In this document: piece after piece, positions 51,312 to 59,615 of the stretch | How positions within the stretch are numbered: position 1 is the first letter of the stretch | Layout: each line of letters starts with the position of its first letter | Assembly (NCBI RefSeq): GCF_017565405.1 | Contig: NZ_JAGEKR010000015.1 | Span: forward strand, 62,001-126,000 | DNA: 64,000 bases | Direction: 5' to 3' | From: Allobranchiibius sp. CTAmp26 | GTDB taxonomy: Bacteria; Actinomycetota; Actinomycetes; Actinomycetales; Dermatophilaceae | Made by a program: the position numbers and the translations under genes | The notes under the pieces: model-generated | Told to the model about the DNA's origin: nothing | Database searches by the model: none | What the model saw: the letters and a program-made list of their open reading frames with translations, nothing else

Positions 51312-53183
51312 GTGCATGTCGCCTTCGCCGTCTTCTTCATTGCGATCACCGTGGTGGTGGTGGCGACGATCGCCCGCCGCATCGGCACGTCGGCCCCGCT
51401 GTTGCTGGTCGCGGTCGGCGCCGCGTACTCCCTGCTGCCCAGCGTCCATCCGATCCAGATCGACCCGGAGCTGATCCTCTTCGGGTTCCTTCCACCACTG
51501 CTCTTCGCGGCGGCGTCGAGTACGTCGCTGGTCGACATCGGCCGGGACAAACGCCAGATCCTGGGGTTGTCGATCCTGGCGGTGCTGTTCACCGCCTTCG
51601 GGGTCGGCCTGGTCGCCTGGAAGCTGCTGGACGTGCCGTTCGCGGCAGCCCTGGCGCTCGGCGCGATCGTGGCGCCGCCGGACGCCGTCGCGGCGACGGC
51701 GATCGCCCGACGCATCGGGCTGCCACGCCGCGTCGTACTCATCCTGGAAGGTGAGTCGCTCCTCAACGACGCCACGGCGCTCAGCACGGTCAACATCGCC
51801 AAGCTGCTCATCGGCGGCGCGACCCTCACCTGGTACGGCGTCACCTGGGACGCCATCCTCGCCTCGGTCGGTGGGGTGCTGGTCGGGTACATCGCCTACC
51901 GGGTCATCGCCGAGGTGCGCAAGCACATCCAGGACACCATCACCAGCGTCGCCCTGTCGTTCCTCACTCCCTGGGTGGCCTACCTGCCCGCCGAGGAGAT
52001 CCACGCGTCGGGCGTGGTCGCCGTCGTGGTGGCAGGCCTGCTGCTCGCCCATGACGCGCCGCTGATCCAGACCGCGCAGTCGCGAGTCTCCGAACGGATC
52101 AACTGGGCGTCGATCACGTTCATGCTGGAGAACACCGTCTTCCTGCTGATCGGTCTGCAGGTCTACTCGATCATCAACGGCATCACCAATTCCCGGCTCG
52201 GCGTGGTCAAGGTGGTGCTCATCAGCCTCGTGGTGCTGATCACCGTGATAGTCCTGCGCCCGATCTATCTGGCGATCTGGCAGTTCGTGAACCGCTTCGT
52301 GGACTTCGAGCAACCGCAGCTCACCGTGCGGGAGGCGCTGGTCGCGTCCTGGGCCGGCATGCGGGGCGTGGTGACGATCGCCGCGGCGTTCCTGCTGCCC
52401 GAGGACACCCCCGAGCGCGACGCCATCATCTTCACCGCCCTCGTCGTGACCGTGGGCACGCTTCTGCTGCAGGGCTTCTCGCTCGGCTGGGTTGCTGGGC
52501 GGCTCGGCCTGCACGCGCCCGATCCGCGGGAGGACGCGCTCCAACAGGCCCAGCTCGTCCAGGCGGCCGTGACCGCGGGACGGGCACGGCTCGGCGAGAT
52601 CATGCAGGAGGAGGACGACCTGCCCGACGAGATCGTGCAGCAGCTGCGTCAACAGGGTGACCGGCGCGCGAACCTGGTCTGGGAGCGGCTCGGGGGCGGG
52701 CTGCAGGTGGAGACACCGACGCAGACCTACCGCCGGCTACGGATGCAGATGCTGCAGTCCGAACGCGCCAAGGTGCTGCACATGCGCGACAAGGGTGTGA
52801 TGGACCACGTGGTGCTGGACGAGGCGATGCAGTACCTGGACGTCGAGGAGTCCACCATCGCCGTCTCTGAGGACCGTACGCAGCAGATCCGACGCGAGCT
52901 GCTGCTCACCCCCGAGTCGCGCACCTTCGAGTGCGACCACCTCGAGGCCGCGCCGGTCGCGGTCGACCCGCAGACGCCCGAGGGCTGCCCGGACTGCGCC
53001 CGGGAGGGCACTCAGCCGGTGCACCTTCGACTGTGCCTCAACTGCGGCAACGTCGGGTGCTGCGACTCCTCGGTCGGGTCGCACGCCGACCGGCACTTCC
53101 GCAACTCCGGGCACCCGGTGATGCGCTCCTTCGAGCCCGGCGAGGGCTGGCGCTGGTGCTACGTCGACAAGCGCCTCGGCTGA
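51312..53183 (+). CDS. CPA1 Na+/H+ antiporter with C-terminal UBP-type zinc finger
   Basis: 623 residues. About a dozen membrane helices (residues 5-405) with the CPA1 motifs PPLLFAAA, VAPPDAVAATAIARR and LEGESLLNDATAL; the ND pair carries the ion. Residues ~410-530 are a charged cytoplasmic linker. The last 80 residues form a UBP-type zinc finger: FECDHL, GCPDC, LCLNCGNVGCCD, SHADRHFRNSGHPV, with the Cys/His set complete. In eukaryotes this finger binds ubiquitin C-termini; here it may sense a ligand or partner. The antiporter exports Na+ (or K+) in exchange for H+. The stop is near a hairpin shared with the convergent DUF559 gene. Confidence 0.9.
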   Translation: MHVAFAVFFIAITVVVVATIARRIGTSAPLLLVAVGAAYSLLPSVHPIQIDPELILFGFLPPLLFAAASSTSLVDIGRDKRQILGLSILAVLFTAFGVGLVAWKLLDVPFAAALALGAIVAPPDAVAATAIARRIGLPRRVVLILEGESLLNDATALSTVNIAKLLIGGATLTWYGVTWDAILASVGGVLVGYIAYRVIAEVRKHIQDTITSVALSFLTPWVAYLPAEEIHASGVVAVVVAGLLLAHDAPLIQTAQSRVSERINWASITFMLENTVFLLIGLQVYSIINGITNSRLGVVKVVLISLVVLITVIVLRPIYLAIWQFVNRFVDFEQPQLTVREALVASWAGMRGVVTIAAAFLLPEDTPERDAIIFTALVVTVGTLLLQGFSLGWVAGRLGLHAPDPREDALQQAQLVQAAVTAGRARLGEIMQEEDDLPDEIVQQLRQQGDRRANLVWERLGGGLQVETPTQTYRRLRMQMLQSERAKVLHMRDKGVMDHVVLDEAMQYLDVEESTIAVSEDRTQQIRRELLLTPESRTFECDHLEAAPVAVDPQTPEGCPDCAREGTQPVHLRLCLNCGNVGCCDSSVGSHADRHFRNSGHPVMRSFEPGEGWRWCYVDKRLG

Positions 53184-53197
53184 CCCCCCACCTTTGC

Positions 53198-53255
53198 TGA
53201 GATCCGGGTTTGCCCCGATCCGAACGCTCGCGCACCCTCTCAAGTCGGGATCTCA
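53198..53255. terminator. Long imperfect hairpin between convergent genes
   Basis: Arms 53,198-53,212 and 53,241-53,255 pair over 15 positions (8 perfect pairs, one mismatch, two G-T) with a 28-nt loop. It includes the stop of the DUF559 gene. It could serve as a terminator for the antiporter gene. Part of the left arm (GCTGAGATCCGG, 53,196-53,207) recurs inverted at 54,231-54,242, on the other side of the DUF559 gene. Confidence 0.5.
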
Positions 53256-54125
53256 CGGGCGACACATCATCCGAGTCAGCCGCGTGCGCAGCTCATTCGC
53301 CCCAGCGCCCAGATCGCGCGCGGTGATCACGACGACGCGGTACCCGGCGTCCTCCAATTGAGCTGCTCGGGTCAGATCCTTGCTCCACGAACTTTCGTGC
53401 ACCGCGCCGTAGTACTCGGCCACCACCTGGTTCGACCGCCACAGGAAGTCCACTCGCGCCAACCAGCCGCCCCACCGGTCGAACACGTCGACGTTGAGCT
53501 CGGGTTCGGGCAGACACCAGCGGCCTAGGAGCAGTCGCGTCCGGGTCTCACCGGGCGAGGCACTCCCGGCCCGAACAAGCGGCAACGCCGACCGCGCAGC
53601 GACCCGGCCGCGTCTGCCCGGGTGCACCCGAAGCGCGCCTTCGAGTTGAGCGATGCCGCTCAGCGAGCGATAACAGAGGTCGTCAGCTGCGACCACGAGG
53701 TCGTCGACCACCATGCCAGCCGACAGGTCACACCACGTCGCGGCAGGCTCGGTGACGGGGAGCCCCGCGGGACACCGCATCGTGGGTCTGTCCCCGTAAT
53801 GCACCACCACCCCGTCGCGGACGAAGGTGTTGGCGCCGGCCGGAAGGGTGACGTGCAGGCTCTTGGCTTCCTCGAGCAGACGCGGCAGCGGAATTCCCCA
53901 CAGCAGCGCGGCCGACGCGTGGCTGAATGCCGCCGTCTCGGGCAGGACGGTCAGCAGCGCGCGCGCCCGCGAGATCAGGTCCAGTGCCGGGGAGGTCGTT
54001 CGCACACCGCGGAACGGACTGGTGAGGTCGCCCGCTTCCAGCCGCTTGAGGCTCACCCCGGCGTCGATGGCCTGCGCCCGGGAGAAGACTTCCCCGAGCT
54101 CGGCAGGCAACGGACGTCGGCGCAT
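53253..54125 (-). CDS. DUF559 / AbiEi-like nuclease-fold protein (second member)
   Basis: 290 residues. The N-terminal winged helix (EVFSRAQAIDAGVSLKRLEA) and the C-terminal nuclease-like half (LARVDFLWRSNQVVAEYYGA, then LEDAGYRVVVITARDL) place it in the same broad group as the gene at 39,695, though they are only weakly alike. The metal-binding pattern is VDF...EYYG in place of EIDG. It stands alone; a DnaA-box-like TCATCCACA lies 40 nt upstream and palindromic sequence overlaps its stop. Function unknown; it is not an obvious half of a toxin-antitoxin pair, because no partner gene is adjacent. Confidence 0.78.
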   Translation of the reverse strand: MRRRPLPAELGEVFSRAQAIDAGVSLKRLEAGDLTSPFRGVRTTSPALDLISRARALLTVLPETAAFSHASAALLWGIPLPRLLEEAKSLHVTLPAGANTFVRDGVVVHYGDRPTMRCPAGLPVTEPAATWCDLSAGMVVDDLVVAADDLCYRSLSGIAQLEGALRVHPGRRGRVAARSALPLVRAGSASPGETRTRLLLGRWCLPEPELNVDVFDRWGGWLARVDFLWRSNQVVAEYYGAVHESSWSKDLTRAAQLEDAGYRVVVITARDLGAGANELRTRLTRMMCRP

Positions 54126-54164
54126 GAGGTGAGAGTGCCAAGAATGGGCGATCGACCCGTGGAC

Positions 54165-54173
54165 TCATCCACA
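54165..54173 (+). promoter_or_regulatory. DnaA-box-like sequence upstream of the second DUF559 gene
   Basis: TCATCCACA, two changes from TTGTCCACA, also part of a GTGGA/TCCAC hairpin (54,159-54,172). Confidence 0.3.
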
Positions 54174-54260
54174 GGCACTAGCTCAGTTCCGGCCTTGACG
54201 CGATGTTCGGTCCACCACACCCTCCCGAATCCGGATCTCAGCTCGATCTCGGCGGGTAGG

Positions 54261-54266
54261 TAGGGT
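54261..54266 (+). promoter_or_regulatory. Leaderless-type -10 box for maf (TAGGGT)
   Basis: TAGGGT ends 6 nt before the GTG at 54,273. Confidence 0.5.
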
Positions 54267-54272
54267 CGCGGG

Positions 54273-54908
54273 GTGCGTCTCGTGCTGGCCTCGGCCTCCC
54301 CCGCCCGCCTCGCCACCCTGCGCTCGGCCGGCGTCGAGCCTCGGGTCGTGGTGTCCGGCGTCGACGAACCGGCCGTCGTCGCGAGCGCGCGCTCGGCGTA
54401 CGCCGATCTCGAACCCGCCGATGTCGCGCTCCTGCTCGCTCGGGCCAAGTGCGAGGACGTGAGCAGCCGCGAAGATGTCACGGACTGCGTTGTGCTGGGC
54501 TGCGATTCGGTCCTCGAGATGGACGGCCGGGAGTACGGGAAGCCAGGTGACGCGGACACTGCGATCGCGCGCTGGCGAGCCATGCGGGGTCGCGAGGGTG
54601 TGCTGCACACCGGCCACTGGCTCATCGACGAACGCGCCGAATCCACGGGCGCGACCTTCGGCGTGACCTGCTCGACCGTCGTCCATTTCGCCGACCTCAG
54701 CGACGCCGAGATCGACGCGTACGTCGCCACCGGCGAACCGCTGTCGGTCGCCGGCGGATTCACGGTGGACGGTCTCGGGGGCGCGTACGTCACGGCCATC
54801 GAGGGCGACTTCCACAACGTCGTGGGCGTCAGCCTCACCACCCTCCGCGAGATGCTCGGGCAGCTCGAGGTGGCATGGCATGAGCTGTGGAGCGCGCCCC
54901 ACCGATGA
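54273..54908 (+). CDS. maf: Maf family nucleoside-triphosphate pyrophosphatase
   Basis: 211 residues. LVLASASPARLATLRSAG at the N-terminus, ARAKCEDV, CVVLGCDSVLEMDGREYGKP and VAGGFTVDGLGGAYVTAIEG match Maf, with the catalytic Asp in GCDSV. These enzymes hydrolyse dTTP/UTP or modified nucleotides to the monophosphates as a housekeeping function. In actinobacteria maf often lies beside the acyl-CoA carboxylase genes, as here within 6 kb. Confidence 0.92.
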   Translation: MRLVLASASPARLATLRSAGVEPRVVVSGVDEPAVVASARSAYADLEPADVALLLARAKCEDVSSREDVTDCVVLGCDSVLEMDGREYGKPGDADTAIARWRAMRGREGVLHTGHWLIDERAESTGATFGVTCSTVVHFADLSDAEIDAYVATGEPLSVAGGFTVDGLGGAYVTAIEGDFHNVVGVSLTTLREMLGQLEVAWHELWSAPHR

Positions 54909-54967
54909 GACGCAGGCCACTGCGATGAGTACGGTGCACAGACAACCGATGTTCTAGGGAGCCACGG

Positions 54968-56266
54968 ATGTCCGATGCAGCAACAGCGCCCGTCAGGGTG
55001 AAACTCACCTCGGATCAACGCAGTTCGTTCGCTGCGGCCTACCTCGGGTGGGCCATGGACGCGTTCGACTACTTCATCGTGGTGCTCATCTACGCCGACA
55101 TCGCCAAGGACTTCCACAAGACCCTCGGTGAGATGGCGTTCATCACGACGATGACGCTGATCATGCGCCCCGTCGGAGCGTTCCTCTTCGGGCTGTGGGC
55201 CGACCGCTCCGGGCGTCGCCTGCCACTGATCGTCGACGTCGTCTTCTACTCCGTCGTCGGATTCGCTTGCGCCTTCGTGCCGAACAATGCGTTCTGGCTG
55301 CTGATCGGCCTGCGGATGCTCTACGGCATCGGCATGGGTGGCGAGTGGGGCCTCGGTGCCGCGCTGGCCATGGAGAAGATCCCGGCCGAACGCCGCGGCT
55401 TCTTCTCGGGGCTGCTGCAGGGCGGCTACTCGATGGGCTACCTCTTCGCCGCGCTGGCAGCCCTCGTGGTGACCGGATGGCTGGACCTGTCCTGGCGGTG
55501 GATGTTCGCGCTGTCGATCATCCCGGCGCTGATCAGCCTCATCATCCGCTCGCGGGTGCAGGAGTCCGAGGTCTGGGAGTCCGCGCAGAAGCGGGTCAAG
55601 CAGAGCAACACCTCGGTGCGCCAGATCTTCGCCAACCCGACCATCTGGAAGCGGTTCGTCTTCCTGGTGCTGCTGATGACGGCGTTCAACTGGATGAGCC
55701 ACGGCACCCAGGACCTCTACCCGACGTTCCTCAAGGCGAGCAACGACGGGGGTCTGGGCTTCAGCAAGAGTGCGGCGACCTGGATCGCGGTCATCTACAA
55801 CATCGGCGCCATCGCCGGCGGTGCGATCGCCGGGATGCTGTCCGAGCGCTACGGCCGCAAGGCGCTGATCATCGCGTGCGCGATCCTCGGGCTGCCCGTC
55901 GTGCCGCTCTTCGCGTACTCCACCAGCCTCGGCCTGATCATCCTCGGCTCGTTCCTGATGCAGGTCATGGTGCAGGGCGCGTGGGGTGTGATCCCCGCGC
56001 ACCTGACCGAGCTCTCGCCGGATGAGATCCGCGGGTTCTACCCCGGCGTCACCTACCAGCTCGGCAACTGCCTGGCGGCGTTCAACCTGCCGATCCAGCA
56101 GTCCCTGGCGTCCTCACACGGCTACGCGTTCGCGCTGTCCGTGACGATCGTGCCCGTCTTGATCGCGGTCATCCTGTTGACGCTGATCGGCTCGGAACGC
56201 AAGGGGATCAGCTTCGGCACCTCGAGGACGGCGTTGGCAGGGGCGGGCGCGCAGCAACCCGCCTGA
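54968..56266 (+). CDS. MFS transporter, SHS (lactate/sialate:H+ symporter)-like
   Basis: 432 residues with 12 membrane helices. The beginning FAAAYLGWAMDAFDYFIVVL, the FGLWADRSGRRLPLIVD loop and GGEWGLGAALAMEKIPAERR are typical of the SHS/ShiA-like branch of the major facilitator superfamily, which includes bacterial NanT sialic acid and yeast Jen1 lactate symporters. A monocarboxylate such as lactate is the most likely substrate; a nonulosonate is possible given the pseudaminic acid locus but nothing near it supports that. AGGGAG sits 6 nt before the ATG. A CCCGC/GCGGG hairpin surrounds its stop. Confidence 0.8.
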   Translation: MSDAATAPVRVKLTSDQRSSFAAAYLGWAMDAFDYFIVVLIYADIAKDFHKTLGEMAFITTMTLIMRPVGAFLFGLWADRSGRRLPLIVDVVFYSVVGFACAFVPNNAFWLLIGLRMLYGIGMGGEWGLGAALAMEKIPAERRGFFSGLLQGGYSMGYLFAALAALVVTGWLDLSWRWMFALSIIPALISLIIRSRVQESEVWESAQKRVKQSNTSVRQIFANPTIWKRFVFLVLLMTAFNWMSHGTQDLYPTFLKASNDGGLGFSKSAATWIAVIYNIGAIAGGAIAGMLSERYGRKALIIACAILGLPVVPLFAYSTSLGLIILGSFLMQVMVQGAWGVIPAHLTELSPDEIRGFYPGVTYQLGNCLAAFNLPIQQSLASSHGYAFALSVTIVPVLIAVILLTLIGSERKGISFGTSRTALAGAGAQQPA

Positions 56267-56272
56267 GGCGGG
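56258..56272. terminator. Small GC hairpin at the stop of the MFS gene
   Basis: CCCGC (56,258-56,262) and GCGGG (56,268-56,272) with a 5-nt loop that holds the TGA. It sits between convergent genes; no T tract. Confidence 0.35.
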
Positions 56273-56281
56273 CGCGGCGGG

Positions 56282-57832
56282 TCAGACCGGTGGGATGGCG
56301 CGCCGGCGCTCGGTGAACGACCGGTCCCGGCGTACGGCGTAGCGCAGGCGGGCCAGCAGCTCACCGCGCAGGTCCTCGGCTTCCACCACGCCGTCGACGA
56401 CCAGGTCCGCCGCCAGACGCTGGATGTCGACGTCCTCGAGGTACTCCTCGCGCTTCTCGCGCACGAACTCCTCACGCGCGGAGTCGGATTCGAGCGCAGC
56501 GATCTTGCCGGCGTACACCGCGTTGACCGCGGCCTCCGGGCCCATCACCGCGATGCGCGCCGTGGGCAGGGCGAGGGTCGCATCGGGTCCGAAGCCGGGG
56601 CCGCCCATCGCGTAGAGGCCGGCGCCGTACGCCTTGCGCACCACGACGCAGAACTGCGGCACGGTCGCCTCGGAGACTGCGGAGACCATCTTGGCGCCGT
56701 GCCGGATGATGCCGCCGCGTTCGACCTCCGAGCCGATCATGAAGCCCGGCACGTCCGCGAGATAGATCAGCGGGATGGAGTACGCGTCGCACGTCCAGAT
56801 GAAGCGCGCGGCCTTGTCGGCGCTGTCGGTGAAGAGCACGCCGCCCTTCACCGCGGAGTTGTTCGCCACGAATCCGACGGTGCGGCCGTCCATCCGCCCG
56901 AACCCGACGACGAGCTCGGGCGCGAAGAGGGGCTTGATCTCGAAGAACGAGTCCTCGTCGACAAGGCCGTCGATGACGTCGTGCACGTCGAACGGCTGGC
57001 TCTCGATCTCGGGGACGGTGTCGGAATCCAGTTGAGCGACAGGGGCTTCCGCGGCGTACGACGGCGGCTCGTCACGCCAGGTCGAGGGCATGTACGAGAA
57101 GTACAGCTTCGCGAGCTCGATGGCCTCGGTGTCGTCCTCGACCAGCAGGTCGCCGACTCCGCTGACGGTGCAGTGCATCCGCGCGCCGCCCATCTCTTCC
57201 AGCGACACCCGCTCGCCGACGACCATCTCGGCCATCCGCGGGCTGCCCAGGTACATCGAGGCGTTGCCCTCGACCATGATCAGCACGTCGGTGAAGCTCG
57301 GGATGTACGCGCCGCCGGCGGCCGACGGTCCGAAGAGGCAGCAGATCTGCGGCACCCGACCGGACAGCGCCACCTGGTTGTGGAAGATCCGCCCGGCGCC
57401 GCGACGGCCCGGGAAGAGTTGGACCTGGTCGGTGATCCGAGCGCCCGCGGAGTCGACGAACCAGAAGATCGGCAGTTCCTCGCGCAGGGCCATCTCGGTG
57501 GCCCGCACGATCTTCTCCACCGTCCGAGCCCCCCACGAGCCCGCCTTCACGGTCGGGTCGTTGGCCACCACGATGGCCGCCCGCCCGTCGACGGTGCCCC
57601 GACCGGTGACCACGCCGTCGGCGGGCAGACCCGCTGCGGTCGAGTTCGCGTAGCGGCCGTCCTCGACGAACGAGCCCTCGTCGAAGAGCAGCGCGATGCG
57701 TTCGCGCACATACAGTTTCGACTGACGATCCAGCTTCGCGCGCGCCGCCTCGGTGGGCTCGGCCGCCGCGTCGTACGCCGCGCGCAGCCGCTTCCGGGCG
57801 TCCTGGACGCGCGGGTCGGTGGGGTGCGTCAC
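56282..57832 (-). CDS. Acyl-CoA carboxyltransferase subunit (AccD1/MccB-like)
   Basis: 516 residues from a GTG that overlaps the upstream stop (GTGA). VRERIALLFDEGSFVEDGRY, GVVTGRGTVDGRAAIVVAND, ERGGIIRHGAKMVSAVSEAT and RKAYGAGLYAMGGPGFGPDA fit the methylcrotonyl-CoA/geranyl-CoA type of beta subunit (LiuB, AccD1) better than PccB. It carboxylates a branched enoyl-CoA with a biotin-carrying partner that is not encoded here. The preceding acyl-CoA dehydrogenase and the divergent MerR regulator make a likely leucine- or branched-acid-catabolic unit. Confidence 0.88.
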   Translation of the reverse strand: MTHPTDPRVQDARKRLRAAYDAAAEPTEAARAKLDRQSKLYVRERIALLFDEGSFVEDGRYANSTAAGLPADGVVTGRGTVDGRAAIVVANDPTVKAGSWGARTVEKIVRATEMALREELPIFWFVDSAGARITDQVQLFPGRRGAGRIFHNQVALSGRVPQICCLFGPSAAGGAYIPSFTDVLIMVEGNASMYLGSPRMAEMVVGERVSLEEMGGARMHCTVSGVGDLLVEDDTEAIELAKLYFSYMPSTWRDEPPSYAAEAPVAQLDSDTVPEIESQPFDVHDVIDGLVDEDSFFEIKPLFAPELVVGFGRMDGRTVGFVANNSAVKGGVLFTDSADKAARFIWTCDAYSIPLIYLADVPGFMIGSEVERGGIIRHGAKMVSAVSEATVPQFCVVVRKAYGAGLYAMGGPGFGPDATLALPTARIAVMGPEAAVNAVYAGKIAALESDSAREEFVREKREEYLEDVDIQRLAADLVVDGVVEAEDLRGELLARLRYAVRRDRSFTERRRAIPPV

Positions 57833-59010
57833 GCCGGCAGACCCAGACCGCGGGCGATGACCATGCGCTGCACCTCGGAGGTGCCCTCGCCGATCTCCAG
57901 GATCTTCGCGTCGCGATAGAAGCGCGCGACGGGGTACTCCTCCATGAAGCCGTTGCCGCCGAAGATCTGGGTGGCGGTCCGGGTGGCCACCACGGCCGCT
58001 TCGGTGGAGTAGAGCTTGGCGATGGCTGCGGCCTGCTTGACCTCGGCGACGGATCGGCGGCCGGCCTCCTGCTCGTCCTTCAGCCAGGCTGCCTTGTAGG
58101 TCAGCAGCCGGGCCGCCTCGACGGACGTCGCCAGATCGGCGAGTTGGAAGGAGACGCCCTGGTTGACCCCGATCGGGCGGCCGAAGCTCGTGCGGGTCTT
58201 GGCGTAGTCCGTCGCCAGCTCCAGACACGCCTGCGCGCATCCGAGCGCGAGGGCCGAGATGGCGATCCGGCCGTCGTCGAGGATCTTCAGGAACTGACGG
58301 AACCCCTGTCCCCGCTCCCCCAGCAGGTTCTCCTCCGGTACGACGCAGTCGGTGAAGGTCAGGCCGTGGGTGTCGGAGATGTGCCAGCCGAGCTTGTCGT
58401 ACGGCTTCTCCGCGGTGAAGCCGGGAGTCCCGGACGGGACCATGATCGCGCTGATCTCCGGTCGCCCGTCCGCAGCCGTTCCGGTGCGCGCGGTGACGGT
58501 GACCACGGAGGTGCGGTCCGTGCCGGAGTTGGTGATGAACGCCTTGGCGCCGTTGATCGTCCATGATCCGTCGGCCAGCGTCGCCTTCGTGCGGCTCGCG
58601 CCCGCGTCGGAGCCGGCGTCCGGCTCGGTCAGGCCGAAGCCCGCCAGCGTGCGACCGGCGACCAGGTCGGGCAGGAAGGTCTGCTTCTGCTCTTCCGTGC
58701 CGTAGCTCAGGATCGGGTTGATGCCGAGGCCGACCCCTGCCGACAGCGTGATGCCGATCGACTGGTCCACCCTGCCCAGTTCCTCGATGGCGAGGCACAG
58801 GTAGGTGAAGCCGCCGTGCTCGAGCCCGGCGCCGCCGTACTCCTGCGGCACGACCAGACCGAAGAGCCCGAGCTCGCCCAGCTGGGGCATGAGGTCGGAC
58901 GGGAAGTGGTGTTCGCGGTCCCACCGGGCGACGTGCGGCGCGACCTTGTCGGCCGCGAAATCGCGCACAGCGTGACGGAAGTCGTCGTGGTCCTTGGTGA
59001 GCTCGAACAT
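57829..59010 (-). CDS. Acyl-CoA dehydrogenase, branched-chain catabolism type
   Basis: 393 residues. GFGLTEPDAGSDAGASRT, AFITNSGTDRTSVVT, KLGWHISDTHGLTFTD, TRTSFGRPIGVNQGVSFQLA, IFGGNGFMEEYPVARFYRDA are standard. The sequence ILEIGEGTSEVQR keeps Glu (about residue 375) at the canonical catalytic position, whereas true isovaleryl-CoA dehydrogenases have Gly-Ala there and use another Glu; so it is related but may prefer another branched or straight acyl-CoA. It is the first gene of the minus-strand operon and diverges from the MerR regulator with a likely operator between. Confidence 0.9.
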   Translation of the reverse strand: MFELTKDHDDFRHAVRDFAADKVAPHVARWDREHHFPSDLMPQLGELGLFGLVVPQEYGGAGLEHGGFTYLCLAIEELGRVDQSIGITLSAGVGLGINPILSYGTEEQKQTFLPDLVAGRTLAGFGLTEPDAGSDAGASRTKATLADGSWTINGAKAFITNSGTDRTSVVTVTARTGTAADGRPEISAIMVPSGTPGFTAEKPYDKLGWHISDTHGLTFTDCVVPEENLLGERGQGFRQFLKILDDGRIAISALALGCAQACLELATDYAKTRTSFGRPIGVNQGVSFQLADLATSVEAARLLTYKAAWLKDEQEAGRRSVAEVKQAAAIAKLYSTEAAVVATRTATQIFGGNGFMEEYPVARFYRDAKILEIGEGTSEVQRMVIARGLGLPA

Positions 59011-59062
59011 CGGCTGCCTCTCGTGAAGGGCGTTCGGCGCGTCGAGCCGGGTCGTCGACGCA

Positions 59063-59086
59063 CTTGACGTCGACGTAAACGTAAAG
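59063..59086. promoter_or_regulatory. Likely operator of the MerR-type regulator
   Basis: A 24-bp imperfect palindrome of the form CTTnACGTnnACGTnnACGTnAAG, 18 of 24 positions symmetrical, between the divergent dehydrogenase and MerR genes. MerR family dimers bind such sites inside promoters. It resembles the ACGT-containing LiuR boxes I recall for leucine catabolism, but this was not compared directly. Confidence 0.6.
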
Positions 59087-59099
59087 CACGCTCACCGTC

Positions 59100-59540
59100 A
59101 TGACAACTCGCGAGCGCACGTGGTCGATCGCCGAGCTCGCCGCCGAATTCGAGGTCACCCACCGCACCTTGCGGCACTACGAGGAGCTCGGCCTGATCGC
59201 CCCCGAACGCCGAGGCACCACAAGGGTGTTCAGCAAGCGCGACCGCACCCGGTTGGCGTTGATCCTGCGCGGCCGCCGCCTGGGCTTCCCGTTGGAGGAG
59301 ATCCGCAGGATCGTCGACATGTACGACGACCAGCCGGGTCGGGTGGGTCAGCTGCGGTATCTGCTCGGCCAGATCAGCGACCGCCGGGCCGATCTGGAGG
59401 CACGCCGACGGGACATCGAGGATTCGCTGGCGGAACTGGCCGAACTGGAGCGGCGGTGCGAGACCGACCTCGCGACGCTGCGCGGGAATCGGGCGGTGCC
59501 GGCCCGGTCACAGGACACGCCCAGCCGGACTTCAGTGTGA
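59100..59540 (+). CDS. MerR family regulator (LiuR-like)
   Basis: 146 residues. Winged helix-turn-helix WSIAELAAEFEVTHRTLRHY, wing EELGLIAPERRGTTRVFSKR, and a dimerisation helix (RADLEARRRDIEDSLAELAE). No Cys-based metal site is seen, only one Cys, so it is not a metal sensor; an acyl-CoA-sensing role as in LiuR is likely from the divergent operon. It should control that operon and itself through the palindrome at 59,063. Confidence 0.85.
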   Translation: MTTRERTWSIAELAAEFEVTHRTLRHYEELGLIAPERRGTTRVFSKRDRTRLALILRGRRLGFPLEEIRRIVDMYDDQPGRVGQLRYLLGQISDRRADLEARRRDIEDSLAELAELERRCETDLATLRGNRAVPARSQDTPSRTSV

Positions 59541-59603
59541 TCCGGCTCACGCGATAGTTTGCGGGCACGAGCCGACGGGACCAGGACCGTCGTGTGCGGC
59601 AAC

Positions 59604-59609
59604 AGGAGG
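59604..59609 (+). promoter_or_regulatory. Ribosome binding site of the DUF3311 gene
   Basis: AGGAGG 6 nt before the GTG at 59,616; it decides the start over an upstream in-frame ATG-like codon at 59,559. Confidence 0.65.
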
Positions 59610-59615
59610 TCTCCC

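Noticed and set aside
54968-56266. Dedicated pseudaminic or sialic acid importer
   Set aside because: The SHS family includes NanT, but also lactate transporters; no lyase, kinase or other nonulosonate catabolic gene lies nearby.
57829-59010. True isovaleryl-CoA dehydrogenase (LiuA)
   Set aside because: The C-terminal motif keeps Glu in GEGTSE at the canonical position, whereas isovaleryl-CoA dehydrogenases have GAGTSE and use a Glu elsewhere. Only a branched-acyl role was stated.
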